From NCBI GenBank assembly GCA_933822405.4, contig CAKOGP040001758.1:233945-297944 (forward strand): DNA of 64,000 nucleotides. Direction: 5' to 3'. This document shows, in pieces, positions 1 to 10,280 of this stretch. Origin of the DNA: Cylindrotheca closterium. Its lineage: Eukaryota > Bacillariophyta > Bacillariophyceae > Bacillariales > Bacillariaceae. The notes under the pieces were generated by a model. It saw nothing but the letters and a program-made list of their open reading frames with translations. It was not told the DNA's origin and did no database searches. The position numbers and the translations under genes were made by a program. Positions within the stretch are counted from its first letter, which is position 1, and every line of letters begins with the position of its first letter.

Positions 1-3000
1 AAAGTGAACTCTTTTTTCCTCTGCAAAGAGATGCCTCACACCCTTCCACCCTTGTCGCCGCATATACAACAAGATCGATGAAGAAACACCTGCAAGTTCA
101 TTGTTGCCCCTATAGGTATGCATTCCGTTGATTATCAGTGAAATGTAACCATCAACCACTTGATCACTCACACACATTCCTGTTGTTGCAAGATCCTTCA
201 TTGAATATTCGCCTACTATATTGCACATGTTTCTGAGCTTGTAATACATGTTTGGAAGGCACACTTGCTCGTTGTTGTCACCATTGTCTATAATTTCCAT
301 CACTTCTGGTATGTCTTTTCGTTTTGCTTTAGCCGAATTTGGTTTTGCAGCTTGTCTCAATGCTTTGTATCTGCGCTTTAATTTTGTGTTTTCTGATTTG
401 ATTTTCTTTTTTACTTCCATCTCTACCATCGTTTTACGATATTCTTCCTTTACCTCCTGTGGCATCTTCCCAATGAAAGTACAACTTGATTGCTTGTACC
501 CCAAGCAATGCCACACTCGAGACTGGCAATATGGATACCAAGCGCATCTTCTGTTCTGTCGAGTTAGTTCTTTTTTGGTAAGACTAATCAGCATTTCATA
601 AGTGCGCTCGTCTTCAGTGTTCCTTGATTCTTGTTTCATTTCTAACTTGACATGCTTTGTTTGATTCGGTGCCCCATCAGGTGGCACATAGTTCGGCATT
701 GCCTCTAAGGGCCGTGACAGATGTGTCACTTGCTTTGGTAAATTCTGAGTTTGGATGGTTGGGGACTTAGTTGTTGATTGCTCTCGAAGTGTTTTCATAA
801 GTGGGTTGGAAGCTAAATTGAGCTGTTTACCAAACAGCTTAATTCGTTGGTTGTGCTTCCATGAGGTGAAGTACTTCTTGAGATGATCAACCGTCTTGGG
901 ATATATTTGTTTTTGTTCACTCATTGCCTCTTGTAAAAATTTGCAGGCCATTGCATTCCAATCATTGATGTTTGGATTGCGACCCTGCTCAAAGATTGTT
1001 TTTAGCTCGGAGTTGTACAACATGAATTCATCTTTTGTACAAACTGGCAAAGGCGCAATTGCAAGCCCAAGCTTTTTTGAGAGGTAATAATGATCGTTTG
1101 AGAGTTTGGTTGCTGGTGTTTCTGAGTACCTCACATGATTCGGATCAAATCTCAACGGTCGCAACCCAACCACTGTTGAGTCACTTGGCGGCAAAAAGTC
1201 CAGTAAGTTCTTGTGTGTTGGCCAAGGTAATATTCCAAACGTATGTAAGATCCAGTGTTGGGTTTTGTCAATTATGTCATGTCGATCTGTTCCAAAATCT
1301 GGCTCACCACATCTTCCTATTCCAATTGTTACGTTGAATCGAAAGGATCGAAGAACAAGGAGAAGGTCAGCGCTCTTCATTCCTACTGAGTAGGGACCAA
1401 CAAGATCTGCATACTTTTGATGCAGGGTTTCATTGAGGTTAGTACCCCAGTCGGTAACATATACCTTCAGACCGTCTTTGTCAATTCGTTCAACTCGGTA
1501 TACGTCCATATCCCCGGGTAAGTAATACATCCCCTGCCTTGCATTTTCAATGAATTTTTCAAACCATTTCATAAGCTCAACTGTTCGATATTCCTTGAAG
1601 CGATTGTCAGACGACACAAATCTTTTTACCTTCTCCAGATTGCCAGCATGGTTTTCTGGGGTTGGGGTAAGTCGTCGCACACGCTGCCTCCAATATCCCC
1701 TATTGAAGAACTCGTGAGCTGCAACGTCCTCAACATTGTGATTGCTTTGAAGTGCAGTCACAACGTTGGAGTAATCTTCTTGATTGTTAATCCAGGTTGC
1801 TGCAAGTATCATCTGATAAAAAAAAGCAGTTGCTTCACAGTTCTTTTTCAGTGGTAACTTGTGCAGCTGATGAAAGATGTCACGCTGTGATCTTGTAAGT
1901 CCTTGGTACCGTGCATGCTCGGTACCATCATCTCCTTCACGATCATCTAAACTTTCTTCTTTTTCCTCCTGTTCCTCCTTGGTGTCATCATTGCTGACAC
2001 CATGTACTGTTGCCATATCCACAAGCGATTGGAAGTACTGTTTATCATGTTGGACAAATTTATGCAAGAAGGTATATGGCAGCAAATCGCGATCCTCCTT
2101 TTCACCATCAATCACTCGGATCTGTTTTGTTCCAACCACCAACTTTAGAGGCCCATTAATATTAGCCAAATCCTTCAGAGTAAGTGCATCATCTGGCCAT
2201 GATTCATGTCGTCGGTTTGGTGAATGGCTCTCATCCATTACATTTTCCACCAAAACTAGACAGTCACAACGCCCAATTGTTCTCCCATTCCATCGTCTTT
2301 GTTCCCCTCTTGTTCCAACAAATTCTATTGTTCCTTTTGCAATATCACGATTGCGAAAGGTAACAGTACACCGGCTTCCCACATCTATTAAAGTGTGTGT
2401 ACCTTTGGCGCATAGTGGTTTCCTTGCCAGAGATTCCATAGCTAGATGGCCAACCATGTGGGACACAAGAGCATCTAGAGCACAGTATTGAATATCTTCG
2501 TCTGTCAATGTTCTAGCGTAACTAGTAGTTTGAGCATTCGATTTGTCCATAGGATACGTTGACCGTAAATATTCTTTCATCAAGCTCTTCAACTTCAGTC
2601 CACCAGCCTTCATAGTTAGTTCTGGACGGTCGCTTTTACATAGACTTCCAAGCTCAACTCGTCTCTCTATAGTGATACTATATTGCTCTTCAAGTTTACT
2701 GCAGTCACCTCCAATCTGACGCCCCATTGGCACCATATTCTTTTTTTGCAGGATGCGCCTGAGCGACTCAGGGAATCCTCTCATTTTATACAAATGTAGG
2801 ATGATGGCAGTTGGCAAGTTGGCAGATACACCAAGATACTTAGGAAAGGATAAAGACAAAACTGTCAACTCCTGCGGCATTGGGATTTCAAACTCTGTAT
2901 CAAGACCATAGTGGATGTCATGACTATCAGTGAATAATTCAATGATGGAATAAAAGAAGCCATCCGCCGCAGCAGTTGTTTCAAAGACACGGATTTCTCT

Positions 3001-4569
3001 TTTAGGTACTGCAATTGCAGGGAGGGAGCGAGATCTATCGGTTCCATCATGCAGTGATGGGAAAACTTCATAGAAGGGTCTTTCTTCACCTGTCGGATTG
3101 TCAGTTTGCAACATTTTTAATTCCGGTGCACAAACATAGTTGCGCGCAGCTTTGATACCTTGAAGTATGCTTCTGTTTACTTCGTGAGACATTCCCATCT
3201 TCCAGGTTGAGCCAACAATCTTCCCACTCTTTGAAAGCAATGTTAGTACAGATGACATGGCCTGCACTCTTTGTTTGCCTTTGGTTGTAACATGGACTTT
3301 TTTGCATATTTTGAATGTGTCGTCAGCTCGCAAACCGTCGTCATGCCATGCTGCAAACGAGTTCTGATTGTAACAGAACCGTTTGCCTCCTTCTAAAATT
3401 TCGAACAGGGTCCTAGCTTGGCCCACTGTCATTAGTATGCCATTGTGATATCCAGAAGCACCAAATGCAGAATATGGCTCAATTGGGGCACCGTCATAAC
3501 AAGTGGCATGCAATGGACAGAGCCCAGTATGATCTGATACTGAAGGCCACTTATTTAGCCAGTCCTTCAGTAATTCATAGTATTGGTTTGATCGCCTATA
3601 GTATTTTTGCCAAATGATATTGTTCACTTGATTTGTCCAAGCGCCAAACAGAATATGGTTACTTGTTTGAATTGATAGTGATCGTAGCATGTCAGTCAAA
3701 ATGCCTACGCCTTTTGGTGGAAACAGATATTCAAATTCATCCAAAATGCATGAAGGTAGATCATTTAAAAAATCTTGGCTGATTGTAGAAAAAGTCTTAT
3801 TCTTACAAGCCTTATTTGAGCATCGACATCGGAAAAAAAAGACCCAATGGATATCCCCATTTGCAATTGCGGGGCGCCAACTTCCCTGATGTTTTGTGTT
3901 GATTGAATCCGATTGGCAACTTGGGCACTTGTATTTGTAGTGCAGGCCCTTGAACTGTGCATCTGGTATCCATACTCGAACCACAACATCTTTGTAGAAG
4001 TTGCTTGGATTGGGAGATTTCCCCAGACCGGATGCCAGCGGTGATTTACTTGGATGGATGAACTTTTGTTGTTGACAGTTTTCGTCGTCAATAATTTTGC
4101 CTTGTACTTCCATTAAGTAGTTGTACAAAGGCGTCCCTTGGCTTGGCGTGTACGACTGGCGATACCTTGTTGATGAAGCTGATGATTTGTCATCATCACT
4201 TGATGCACCAATTCCGTAGTCCCCAATTCCATTTGCAGACCTGTCATCATCATCCTCGTCATATTTCACTTCCCAAGCATTCCCACTTGTAAAATCAACA
4301 GTGCCTTGGTTTGGGACAAATTTTCCTTTTGGCATTGACGGGTGGTCAAGGACCTCTGCCATCAGTTCTTTTGAAATCTTGAAAATCGCTTCCTCCATAG
4401 GGTGTGGTGACTTCGCAGAGGATGGATCATTTTGATGTCGCCGTGAGAGGAAGTACTCATGGCGTCTCTTAGCTTTCTCCTCCTTTGCAGTTTGGAATTT
4501 CTTTGACTTCCGGTCGCCTCCAGCCTTATGGTTGCTTTTTTTGTTCTTACTTCCTTTCGGACGGCCCAT
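1..4569 (-). CDS. Giant zinc-finger / DEDDy 3'-5' exonuclease protein, possibly mobile-element encoded (3' end beyond window)
   Basis: I read every in-frame triplet from the ATG at 4567-4569 to base 1 and found no stop, so at least 1523 codons are open and the frame leaves the window. The N-terminus is basic (MGRPKGSKNKK). A Cys block follows: CPSC at residues 215-218, then C248, C250 and C255 in a CRCSNKAC context, like the zinc-binding modules (for example DUF6729) seen in transposon-like proteins. Residues about 550-705 carry the DEDDy exonuclease signature of the RNase D/WRN family: GLDTEFE (D557, E559), GRQIGGD (D622) and YCALD (Y695, D699). A second Cys cluster lies at 1342-1363 (C1342, C1348, C1355, C1363), followed by a basic helical stretch. 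All four acidic residues and the Tyr are present, so a nuclease is plausible. The exonuclease call is fairly firm; the mobile-element role is inference. It could instead be a host nuclease. Confidence 0.75.
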   Translation of the reverse strand, partial: MGRPKGSKNKKSNHKAGGDRKSKKFQTAKEEKAKRRHEYFLSRRHQNDPSSAKSPHPMEEAIFKISKELMAEVLDHPSMPKGKFVPNQGTVDFTSGNAWEVKYDEDDDDRSANGIGDYGIGASSDDDKSSASSTRYRQSYTPSQGTPLYNYLMEVQGKIIDDENCQQQKFIHPSKSPLASGLGKSPNPSNFYKDVVVRVWIPDAQFKGLHYKYKCPSCQSDSINTKHQGSWRPAIANGDIHWVFFFRCRCSNKACKNKTFSTISQDFLNDLPSCILDEFEYLFPPKGVGILTDMLRSLSIQTSNHILFGAWTNQVNNIIWQKYYRRSNQYYELLKDWLNKWPSVSDHTGLCPLHATCYDGAPIEPYSAFGASGYHNGILMTVGQARTLFEILEGGKRFCYNQNSFAAWHDDGLRADDTFKICKKVHVTTKGKQRVQAMSSVLTLLSKSGKIVGSTWKMGMSHEVNRSILQGIKAARNYVCAPELKMLQTDNPTGEERPFYEVFPSLHDGTDRSRSLPAIAVPKREIRVFETTAAADGFFYSIIELFTDSHDIHYGLDTEFEIPMPQELTVLSLSFPKYLGVSANLPTAIILHLYKMRGFPESLRRILQKKNMVPMGRQIGGDCSKLEEQYSITIERRVELGSLCKSDRPELTMKAGGLKLKSLMKEYLRSTYPMDKSNAQTTSYARTLTDEDIQYCALDALVSHMVGHLAMESLARKPLCAKGTHTLIDVGSRCTVTFRNRDIAKGTIEFVGTRGEQRRWNGRTIGRCDCLVLVENVMDESHSPNRRHESWPDDALTLKDLANINGPLKLVVGTKQIRVIDGEKEDRDLLPYTFLHKFVQHDKQYFQSLVDMATVHGVSNDDTKEEQEEKEESLDDREGDDGTEHARYQGLTRSQRDIFHQLHKLPLKKNCEATAFFYQMILAATWINNQEDYSNVVTALQSNHNVEDVAAHEFFNRGYWRQRVRRLTPTPENHAGNLEKVKRFVSSDNRFKEYRTVELMKWFEKFIENARQGMYYLPGDMDVYRVERIDKDGLKVYVTDWGTNLNETLHQKYADLVGPYSVGMKSADLLLVLRSFRFNVTIGIGRCGEPDFGTDRHDIIDKTQHWILHTFGILPWPTHKNLLDFLPPSDSTVVGLRPLRFDPNHVRYSETPATKLSNDHYYLSKKLGLAIAPLPVCTKDEFMLYNSELKTIFEQGRNPNINDWNAMACKFLQEAMSEQKQIYPKTVDHLKKYFTSWKHNQRIKLFGKQLNLASNPLMKTLREQSTTKSPTIQTQNLPKQVTHLSRPLEAMPNYVPPDGAPNQTKHVKLEMKQESRNTEDERTYEMLISLTKKELTRQNRRCAWYPYCQSRVWHCLGYKQSSCTFIGKMPQEVKEEYRKTMVEMEVKKKIKSENTKLKRRYKALRQAAKPNSAKAKRKDIPEVMEIIDNGDNNEQVCLPNMYYKLRNMCNIVGEYSMKDLATTGMCVSDQVVDGYISLIINGMHTYRGNNELAGVSSSILLYMRRQGWKGVRHLFAEEKRVHF

Positions 4570-5473
4570 GTTGATGTTGACGCAAATGAAAAGACGAAGA
4601 CGCAAATGAAAAGACGAAACTTTCAAAATAAAACTGTTGGTCGTTATGTCCGTTATTTGTCGTTACGACCATTTCAAATATATTTTTGATCCGGAAAGTG
4701 AGATTTGTAAGCGACACCTTGGTTGTGTAGACGTGCGTAGAATCTGTACTGTCGCTCACAAAAAAAATCCGCACATATTTATCATACCTGCCGAAAAATG
4801 AGCGAATGCATGTGATTGGAAGTCGAACGATGACGCGACGGGGACTGGAATGATGACAAAAGAATGATCGAATGAGTGAATCATCGAATATAAGTGGGTG
4901 ATATAAGACACTATAATTGGAGGATGGGAACAAGACTTAGGATAGATGAGAACCTCGTGGTGGTGATGTCATGAGAGTTGTGCCAAATCAATGAATTACA
5001 AGTGGTTCAGATAAGGGGTTTGTATATGTATATATTGTAAAAAACTTTTTACTAACAGCAAAGAGATCTTCGTGCTTTTGTAATTTCCTCTTTTTGATTT
5101 CTCTACTTCCAGGTGATGATGTCGGTAGTCGTAATGTCAAGAACACACATGATCGCCTGCCAATGGGACAGCGTGTGATTGAAGTCATCTCTTTTCAGGC
5201 AATAAAATCGATCGTTGTTTCTTGTATGTTTTTTTCTTCCCTAAGTGTTTTGGCGGGAAGAAGGAACACGAGTCACTCGACCGGCTGAAGGATCGTAGAT
5301 TTTACGGGGAGTTTTTCATCCGATTAGAATCCCCGTGTGACATGAAAAAAGCTTGGCACGTGTATGTGCGTACGATCTTTGTTGGGTGCGCTTCTATTGC
5401 GGACAGGAACTCTCTATCTACTTCCATATTCTCTTACGAAGCACCATAATCTCTGGATATCCATCACTGAACC
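4570..5473. promoter_or_regulatory. Intergenic region between two divergent genes
   Basis: This 0.9-kb AT-rich interval lies between the start of the giant leftward frame and the start of the rightward Cys-rich gene, so it should hold both promoters. Short frames on both strands lack protein-like composition. The only clear structure is a 20-bp tandem duplication beside the leftward start codon. Confidence 0.4.
4579..4618. repeat. 20-bp perfect tandem duplication
   Basis: The unit gacgcaaatgaaaagacgaa occurs twice in direct succession (4579-4598 and 4599-4618), 10 bp upstream of the start codon of the leftward giant gene, presumably in its 5' leader. Confidence 0.9.
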
Positions 5474-6371
5474 ATGCATTTCATTCATCTCACCATTGTT
5501 CTCATGGCTCTCTTGGCCTCCCCTGTGGTGGCCAAGGACAAGACAAAAAAGAAGCACAAGGAGCCAGTGAGAGTTGCGCTGTTGATGCCTGAAGATCTTC
5601 GCAATGTTGTGACTATCGAAACCAGTCACAATGCCGGCTCAGAAGATCATGGCGATGACACCAGACTTGGTCACTATGGCCATCCGCCTGATGACTGCGA
5701 AAAGGACGAGCGCGCAGTTCAAATCAACGGTAAGTTTGTTGGTGCTCTCACTGCACCGGAATTCTCAACGCAGGCGAATAAACTATGATGCAACCTGTTT
5801 TCAATCACGTATCTCTTATCCAGCGGCTTTTACCTATCTCTTCTTATCTTTCCCCGTTAGGAATCCCTGGTGCGGTAAGTCCTTCATGTTTTGTTTCGGT
5901 GATGACAACACCATTCGTATCGTGGTCTCTTGTTGTGATGTTTCGTGTTCCGATTTTTTTACTCAAGTGATCAAATTCTTCTCCTTAATTTTGCAGATTT
6001 GCACTGCCAAGTGCACCGACTTTTTGCCTTGTCCTAAGGATGTTCCTAAAGGAGTCACTGGTGCGTATCCTTTGTTCACTTGCAGTCTTAATAATCGCCA
6101 AACGGGAACTGTCTGACTAAAACGATACCGCATTCTTCCTTTTTGTTGATGTTCTGTTGTTTCAAATCTTTTGCGCTGGAATTGTCATGCAGCCGAACCC
6201 ACTTGTGCTCTACAGGACTCGGCTGGTAACCACTACTGTGTCTTGCTTTGCAAGCCCGGCAAAAACAAAGACGCAAACCTTCGCCGTGCCGGAGACGGCG
6301 ATGCTGGAGAGTGTGGAGATGCCACTTGTCAACCTGCCCAAGGACTTGGTATCTGTACCTACGATTCCTAA
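5474..6371 (+). CDS. Small secreted Cys-rich protein, four exons
   Basis: Spliced model: exons 5474-5729, 5861-5874, 5997-6060 and 6193-6371, giving 170 aa. Every junction has GT..AG ends and the phases join without a frameshift: the first intron interrupts a Gly codon, the second falls between codons, and the third interrupts an Ala codon. The protein opens with a signal peptide (MHFIHLTIVLMALLASPVVA), then a charged linker. After that comes a compact Cys-rich module with at least ten Cys (motifs such as ICTAKC, PTCALQD, HYCVLLCKPG, ECGDATC, GICTYD). This module resembles small secreted Cys-rich proteins I associate with diatoms; no function is known to me. Exon 2 is a 14-nt microexon encoding part of GIPGA. 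The alternative is that the microexon is skipped, but that would break the frame. Confidence 0.75.
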
Positions 6372-6923
6372 TTTTCCAACAGTTTCGAGATGATATGACG
6401 GAAATTTTGGCATATTCGGTTGTAAGATTGAATGCGCAATCAACTATCAAGTTGACACTGATGAGAGACTCTGGTGATTTGGACCCTGCTGGTTGCTGTA
6501 GTTGTTGGCTTGTCCTCTTGATTTATTCCTTTTCTTAATTAATAATGAGTGGGTCCAGTATATGATATTTTTTGATCCGATCGCCAAGGATTGCATGAAT
6601 GATGTATCGTCAATGCATCCCTCTTCCTTCTGCTGTGGTACCAGGTATAGTACCTACGAGTACAGCAGTACCTATACTATTATTTTCTGTCTTCCAAGCA
6701 ATTGACCCGTTCGATTTGTCTTCCAAGCATTGGACCCGTTCGATTTGTCTTCCAAGTCGAAGTAGTCATGATGACTCATTTCGAATTTTTTTGCACGCTT
6801 CCACTCAATTCAAAACTTGATTTCTTGTCATAAGCGTCCTGCACCTTCGTTTTTCCATTGGGTGACTGCTGGCACTACTTGTTTTCATGCTCTAGGCTAC
6901 TGTAGGCTTCTCATTATATCAGT
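6372..6923. other. Intergenic, with a 29-bp tandem repeat
   Basis: No gene is supported here. It contains the 3' flank of the Cys-rich gene and the presumed promoter of the PDZ gene. A 29-bp unit beginning cttccaagca and ending gatttgt is repeated at 6691-6719 and 6720-6748, with a third partial start at 6749. Confidence 0.6.
6691..6756. repeat. 29-bp tandem repeat, 2.3 copies
   Basis: Two near-identical 29-bp units (6691-6719, 6720-6748) differ only around the middle (caattgacc versus cattggacc). An 8-bp partial third unit follows. Confidence 0.85.
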
Positions 6924-9401
6924 ATGCTTCGGAGAATACGGGGGAATGGTGGTCTGTACAAAGACCTTTTGAACAAGGAACCTCATGTCGTCAGCATTAC
7001 TTTCTGGAGAGAAGAGTTCCCTTTTCAAAAGGACGACACAGAAGATGTTCATGAGCCTACCAAACTTGGAATCATGATCGATAAGGCTCCTGCGGAAGAG
7101 GATGGAGACAGAACTGGAGGGGATTTTCAGATTACCGATATTCAGGACAATCCAGATTCGTTATTGTATGGAATGCCAATTGAAGTTGGTGACAGGCTAG
7201 TGGCAGTCAACTCGCAGCCATGTTATGGCTTGGACATTGAAATGTTGAAGCAGATGATTGCTACGCAAACAGGAATCGTCACACTGACGTTGCGAAAGAC
7301 AAGAATGGCACCTTTTCAAGACGAGCTGAGACTTGCGGTATTCATTGATTCTCAGAAACATACTTGCATACCAATGGACATTTGCCTCTTCAAGGAAGAA
7401 GAGAAGCTTTCAATTTTTGCTCTCTACGATCACTTTGACATGGATATCAAATCCAACGCAAACAAGAACAAGAATGATTGGCTTGAGAAATCATGTCTTG
7501 CAGAAGGCCAAGTACTTCTTTCAGTAAATGATACGCCAACGTTTCAATTGGAGGAAGACGACGCCCATTCCATCATGAACGAAACGCTGAACACTGACGA
7601 AGTCCTTGCCATAAAGACATACTTTCCTTCACGGGCATCAGCAAATGAAGCTCCCGATATGGCTGATCGCGTTACGTCCTACATTGTTCAGCTGGAGCAT
7701 CGCATGACCAGGTCTCTTGCACAAGCTCGAAATGAAAACGACGACTTGAACTTTTCAGCATTACCCTATCCAGTATTTTCGTCTGCCGCTCAGTTGGATA
7801 AGACTTTGCGCGGGGCGTATAATCGATGCATCACTATCTCGACCGGAAAGCCACTCTTCCGACTTTACCTTGTCATGGAAGACGTATGGGCCAAATATGC
7901 CAAAGTTCTCATCCGTAGATTCCCAAAAGATAGTCGATTCTCCAAGGTTTGGAGAAAACGACTTGGAAATGAGAAAGCTAAGTATGCAAAGCACGAGAAT
8001 ATGGAAGGCTGCCCATCAGCCACCCAACTGGATGTCAATGGTGCGGAAAAGAATGAAGTTAATGACGAAACCGCAACGGAAGCCATGGCAAACGTTGATT
8101 CCGAGGACGAAGATGACTTAAACAGCGTCCCTACATTTGAAAGCGTGGAAACCGACTCTGAAGACAAGAACGACAATGCAGCTAACAAAGAGACTGCCTC
8201 ATCGGGACGAGGATGGTTCTTTTCCCGGCGACGGCAACAGTCCGAACATAATCCGGAGAAGAATATCGATCAAAATAAGGCTGGAAGCTCCAGCGACGAT
8301 GAAGGAGAACAGGAAAAGACCGAACCAGACATTATCCAGAAGCAAAATCTGGCGCCCAATCAATCAAGATCTTGGTTCTTCTCAAGTAAGAACGCTGCAG
8401 ATGAATCAAAATCATTGGATGGTGAGGACATTGCCACAGATTCGAACCAGAGAAGTCGGTCAGGGCAACTTGATTCCAAGAGATGTGAACCAAAGGACAA
8501 AGAAATCAACATCAGAGCGGAAATATGCCATGTGATCTGCACAGGAAGCTACTGCTTAGATCTATTGACAGAAAGAGAAATTGCATTGAACGAAACTATT
8601 GAAGAAGGCTTCAAGGTAGACTTTGGGGAGACGAAAAAGGTATTCCAGGAAGAGGTTATCCAAAAGGGAATCCTGCAGCTTGTAGATTCCGTCAATTTCC
8701 AATCGGAACCAATATTTGCTAGTATGGCGCGGATTAGATGGCACAGATGTGACGAAGTAGGGGATACCAGTCCGTATGCAATGGAAGTAGTGGATTTGCT
8801 GAAAAAACGAATCACTTCATTGATTGTGCAGCTACCGCCACAGTATCACCACAAGTTCAAGTACGATCTAATTGAAGTAATTTGTCAAGCGTTCTACAAT
8901 TCGCTGGCGAGGATCAACCGCATCAGTCCCGTTGGGACGCAGCAACTTCTTCTGGATGTATGCACATTGAAACTGGAGTTTGTTGCACTTTTGAAAATAT
9001 CCGAGCCATCGAAGGACGTCGAAGTTGACAGTGACTTTGCTGATGCACGAATGACAGACCCACAAAGATTTGTCAACGAACTACTGAAAAGACCAGAGGC
9101 TCTCTTGAAGCTCGCGGGTACAAATGTTGGTGTGGACGAGCTGCTGGGGACGCTTAATGGCAACCCAGCTGCTGGGGGTGAGAAAGGGGAGAAACCATCA
9201 CCGAATGGAGATTCTGTCGAAGCCGAGTCAGGATCAAATATTGCCAAGACCAATCTCGGGGAGAGCGAGGATGGCAATGCTAACGAAGATGACGAAACAA
9301 CTATTGTATTCGATCATTTGGAGGATTTGGACACCACATTGGAAACTCCAGCCTTCCCAGCAAGTTTCGACCTGGACGACGAAGAACCCGACGTCGAATA
9401 G
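6924..9401 (+). CDS. PDZ-domain protein with long acidic disordered linker
   Basis: Single-exon frame of 825 aa. Residues about 24-125 look like a PDZ domain: a carboxylate-loop-like stretch (KLGIMIDKAP), then DNPDSLLYGMPIEVGDRLVAVN, the typical beta-hairpin of a bound-peptide module, and a closing strand GIVTLTLRK. A second, weaker PDZ-like repeat may follow (AEGQVLLSVNDTP near residue 195). Residues about 350-520 are Glu/Asp/Ser-rich with a repeated Trp-Phe-Phe-Ser motif (GWFFSRR, SWFFSSK). The rest is helical and ends in an acidic tail. PDZ proteins scaffold partners through C-terminal peptides; the partner is unknown. The ATG is the first in frame, and no upstream exon is evident. Confidence 0.7.
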   Translation: MLRRIRGNGGLYKDLLNKEPHVVSITFWREEFPFQKDDTEDVHEPTKLGIMIDKAPAEEDGDRTGGDFQITDIQDNPDSLLYGMPIEVGDRLVAVNSQPCYGLDIEMLKQMIATQTGIVTLTLRKTRMAPFQDELRLAVFIDSQKHTCIPMDICLFKEEEKLSIFALYDHFDMDIKSNANKNKNDWLEKSCLAEGQVLLSVNDTPTFQLEEDDAHSIMNETLNTDEVLAIKTYFPSRASANEAPDMADRVTSYIVQLEHRMTRSLAQARNENDDLNFSALPYPVFSSAAQLDKTLRGAYNRCITISTGKPLFRLYLVMEDVWAKYAKVLIRRFPKDSRFSKVWRKRLGNEKAKYAKHENMEGCPSATQLDVNGAEKNEVNDETATEAMANVDSEDEDDLNSVPTFESVETDSEDKNDNAANKETASSGRGWFFSRRRQQSEHNPEKNIDQNKAGSSSDDEGEQEKTEPDIIQKQNLAPNQSRSWFFSSKNAADESKSLDGEDIATDSNQRSRSGQLDSKRCEPKDKEINIRAEICHVICTGSYCLDLLTEREIALNETIEEGFKVDFGETKKVFQEEVIQKGILQLVDSVNFQSEPIFASMARIRWHRCDEVGDTSPYAMEVVDLLKKRITSLIVQLPPQYHHKFKYDLIEVICQAFYNSLARINRISPVGTQQLLLDVCTLKLEFVALLKISEPSKDVEVDSDFADARMTDPQRFVNELLKRPEALLKLAGTNVGVDELLGTLNGNPAAGGEKGEKPSPNGDSVEAESGSNIAKTNLGESEDGNANEDDETTIVFDHLEDLDTTLETPAFPASFDLDDEEPDVE

Positions 9402-9530
9402 ATAAACTATAGTAGCCGAAGTTATCTACGGTTCTTCTTGCCTGTTGTCTAGGTGGGGCAGATCTTGGATGGGTACCGTTAAATCCAATATCAAAAGTGA
9501 AAGGCAGCTGTTTTTATAAAACAGTTTAAT

Positions 9531-10280
9531 CTACGGGGCATTTCTCTGAGAGGGGTCTTTTTGGAGCGACGGCGACTGATCAAAAGGATCGGTCTCGGCC
9601 TTGTGCTTCTTGGCAGCTGTTCCCCACCATTCCAGTTGACTAAAACACCGATCAGTATAATTCTGCCATTTCTCTGTATTTTCGTATGGGTTGCCATCCT
9701 CGTCAAAGATTTCTTGAGCACTCGGCAAATGAATCATTGCGGACACAGGTAAGCATCCAAGCTCACTCAGAATGGGTCGTAAAGCAATTGCAGCCCTCGT
9801 CCCTCCCCACTGCCCGGCAGAATACGACACAATCGCTGATGGCTTGAAGGAAAATGTAGAAGATCCAAAGTGATTCAAAACGTTCAACAATCCAGGAGAG
9901 GGAGCGTGGTTATACTCCGGTGTCACACATACGTAGGCATCCGCATCTTCAAGGATCTTTTGTACATCTTTCAGATGAGCTGGGACTTGACTCGACGCGT
10001 AGGCAAATTGTGGTTTGTCCAGCAACTCAAAACTATTTGGATCAACTACAGTGTAAGTATTGCCGCGTGCTTCCAAGGACTTGGTAATGAAAGAAGCGAC
10101 TCGAGGTCCAAGGATTGGTCGTGGAGGTCCTTGCGTTCTTGTTGTCCCTGTTATCACTGCAATGTTCAGCGCATTTACCCGTGTCGTTGTGAAGGAACGA
10201 TGACAGCACATCAAAAAGTAGGCCAAGCTTCTGGGACTCGCTCGTATTCTTGCTTGTAACTTTCTACTCCCAAACAACAT
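9531..10280 (-). CDS. NADPH-dependent FMN reductase-like flavoprotein
   Basis: 249 aa with the flavodoxin-like fold of the FMN_red family. Visible marks are the phosphate-binding N-terminal strand-loop ALNIAVITGTTRTQG, the central TPEYNHAPSPGLLN motif that contacts flavin, and YSAGQWGGTRA, the second loop. Such enzymes pass electrons from NAD(P)H through FMN to quinones, azo dyes or other acceptors. About 35 residues precede the domain (MLFGSRKLQARIRASPRSL..), Arg/Ser-rich and low in acids, which could be an organellar presequence. The basic C-terminal tail after residue 220 is not part of the fold. It converges with the PDZ gene, whose stop is 130 bp away. Confidence 0.85.
   Translation of the reverse strand: MLFGSRKLQARIRASPRSLAYFLMCCHRSFTTTRVNALNIAVITGTTRTQGPPRPILGPRVASFITKSLEARGNTYTVVDPNSFELLDKPQFAYASSQVPAHLKDVQKILEDADAYVCVTPEYNHAPSPGLLNVLNHFGSSTFSFKPSAIVSYSAGQWGGTRAAIALRPILSELGCLPVSAMIHLPSAQEIFDEDGNPYENTEKWQNYTDRCFSQLEWWGTAAKKHKAETDPFDQSPSLQKDPSQRNAP

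Noticed and set aside
248..2491. Several plus-strand frames of 60-204 aa between 248 and 2491
   Set aside because: They are antisense shadows of the continuous minus-strand giant frame, which shows conserved motifs.
4547..4933. 128-aa minus-strand frame upstream of the giant gene
   Set aside because: It overlaps the giant gene's start in another frame, is low in complexity and covers the promoter region; no domain is visible.
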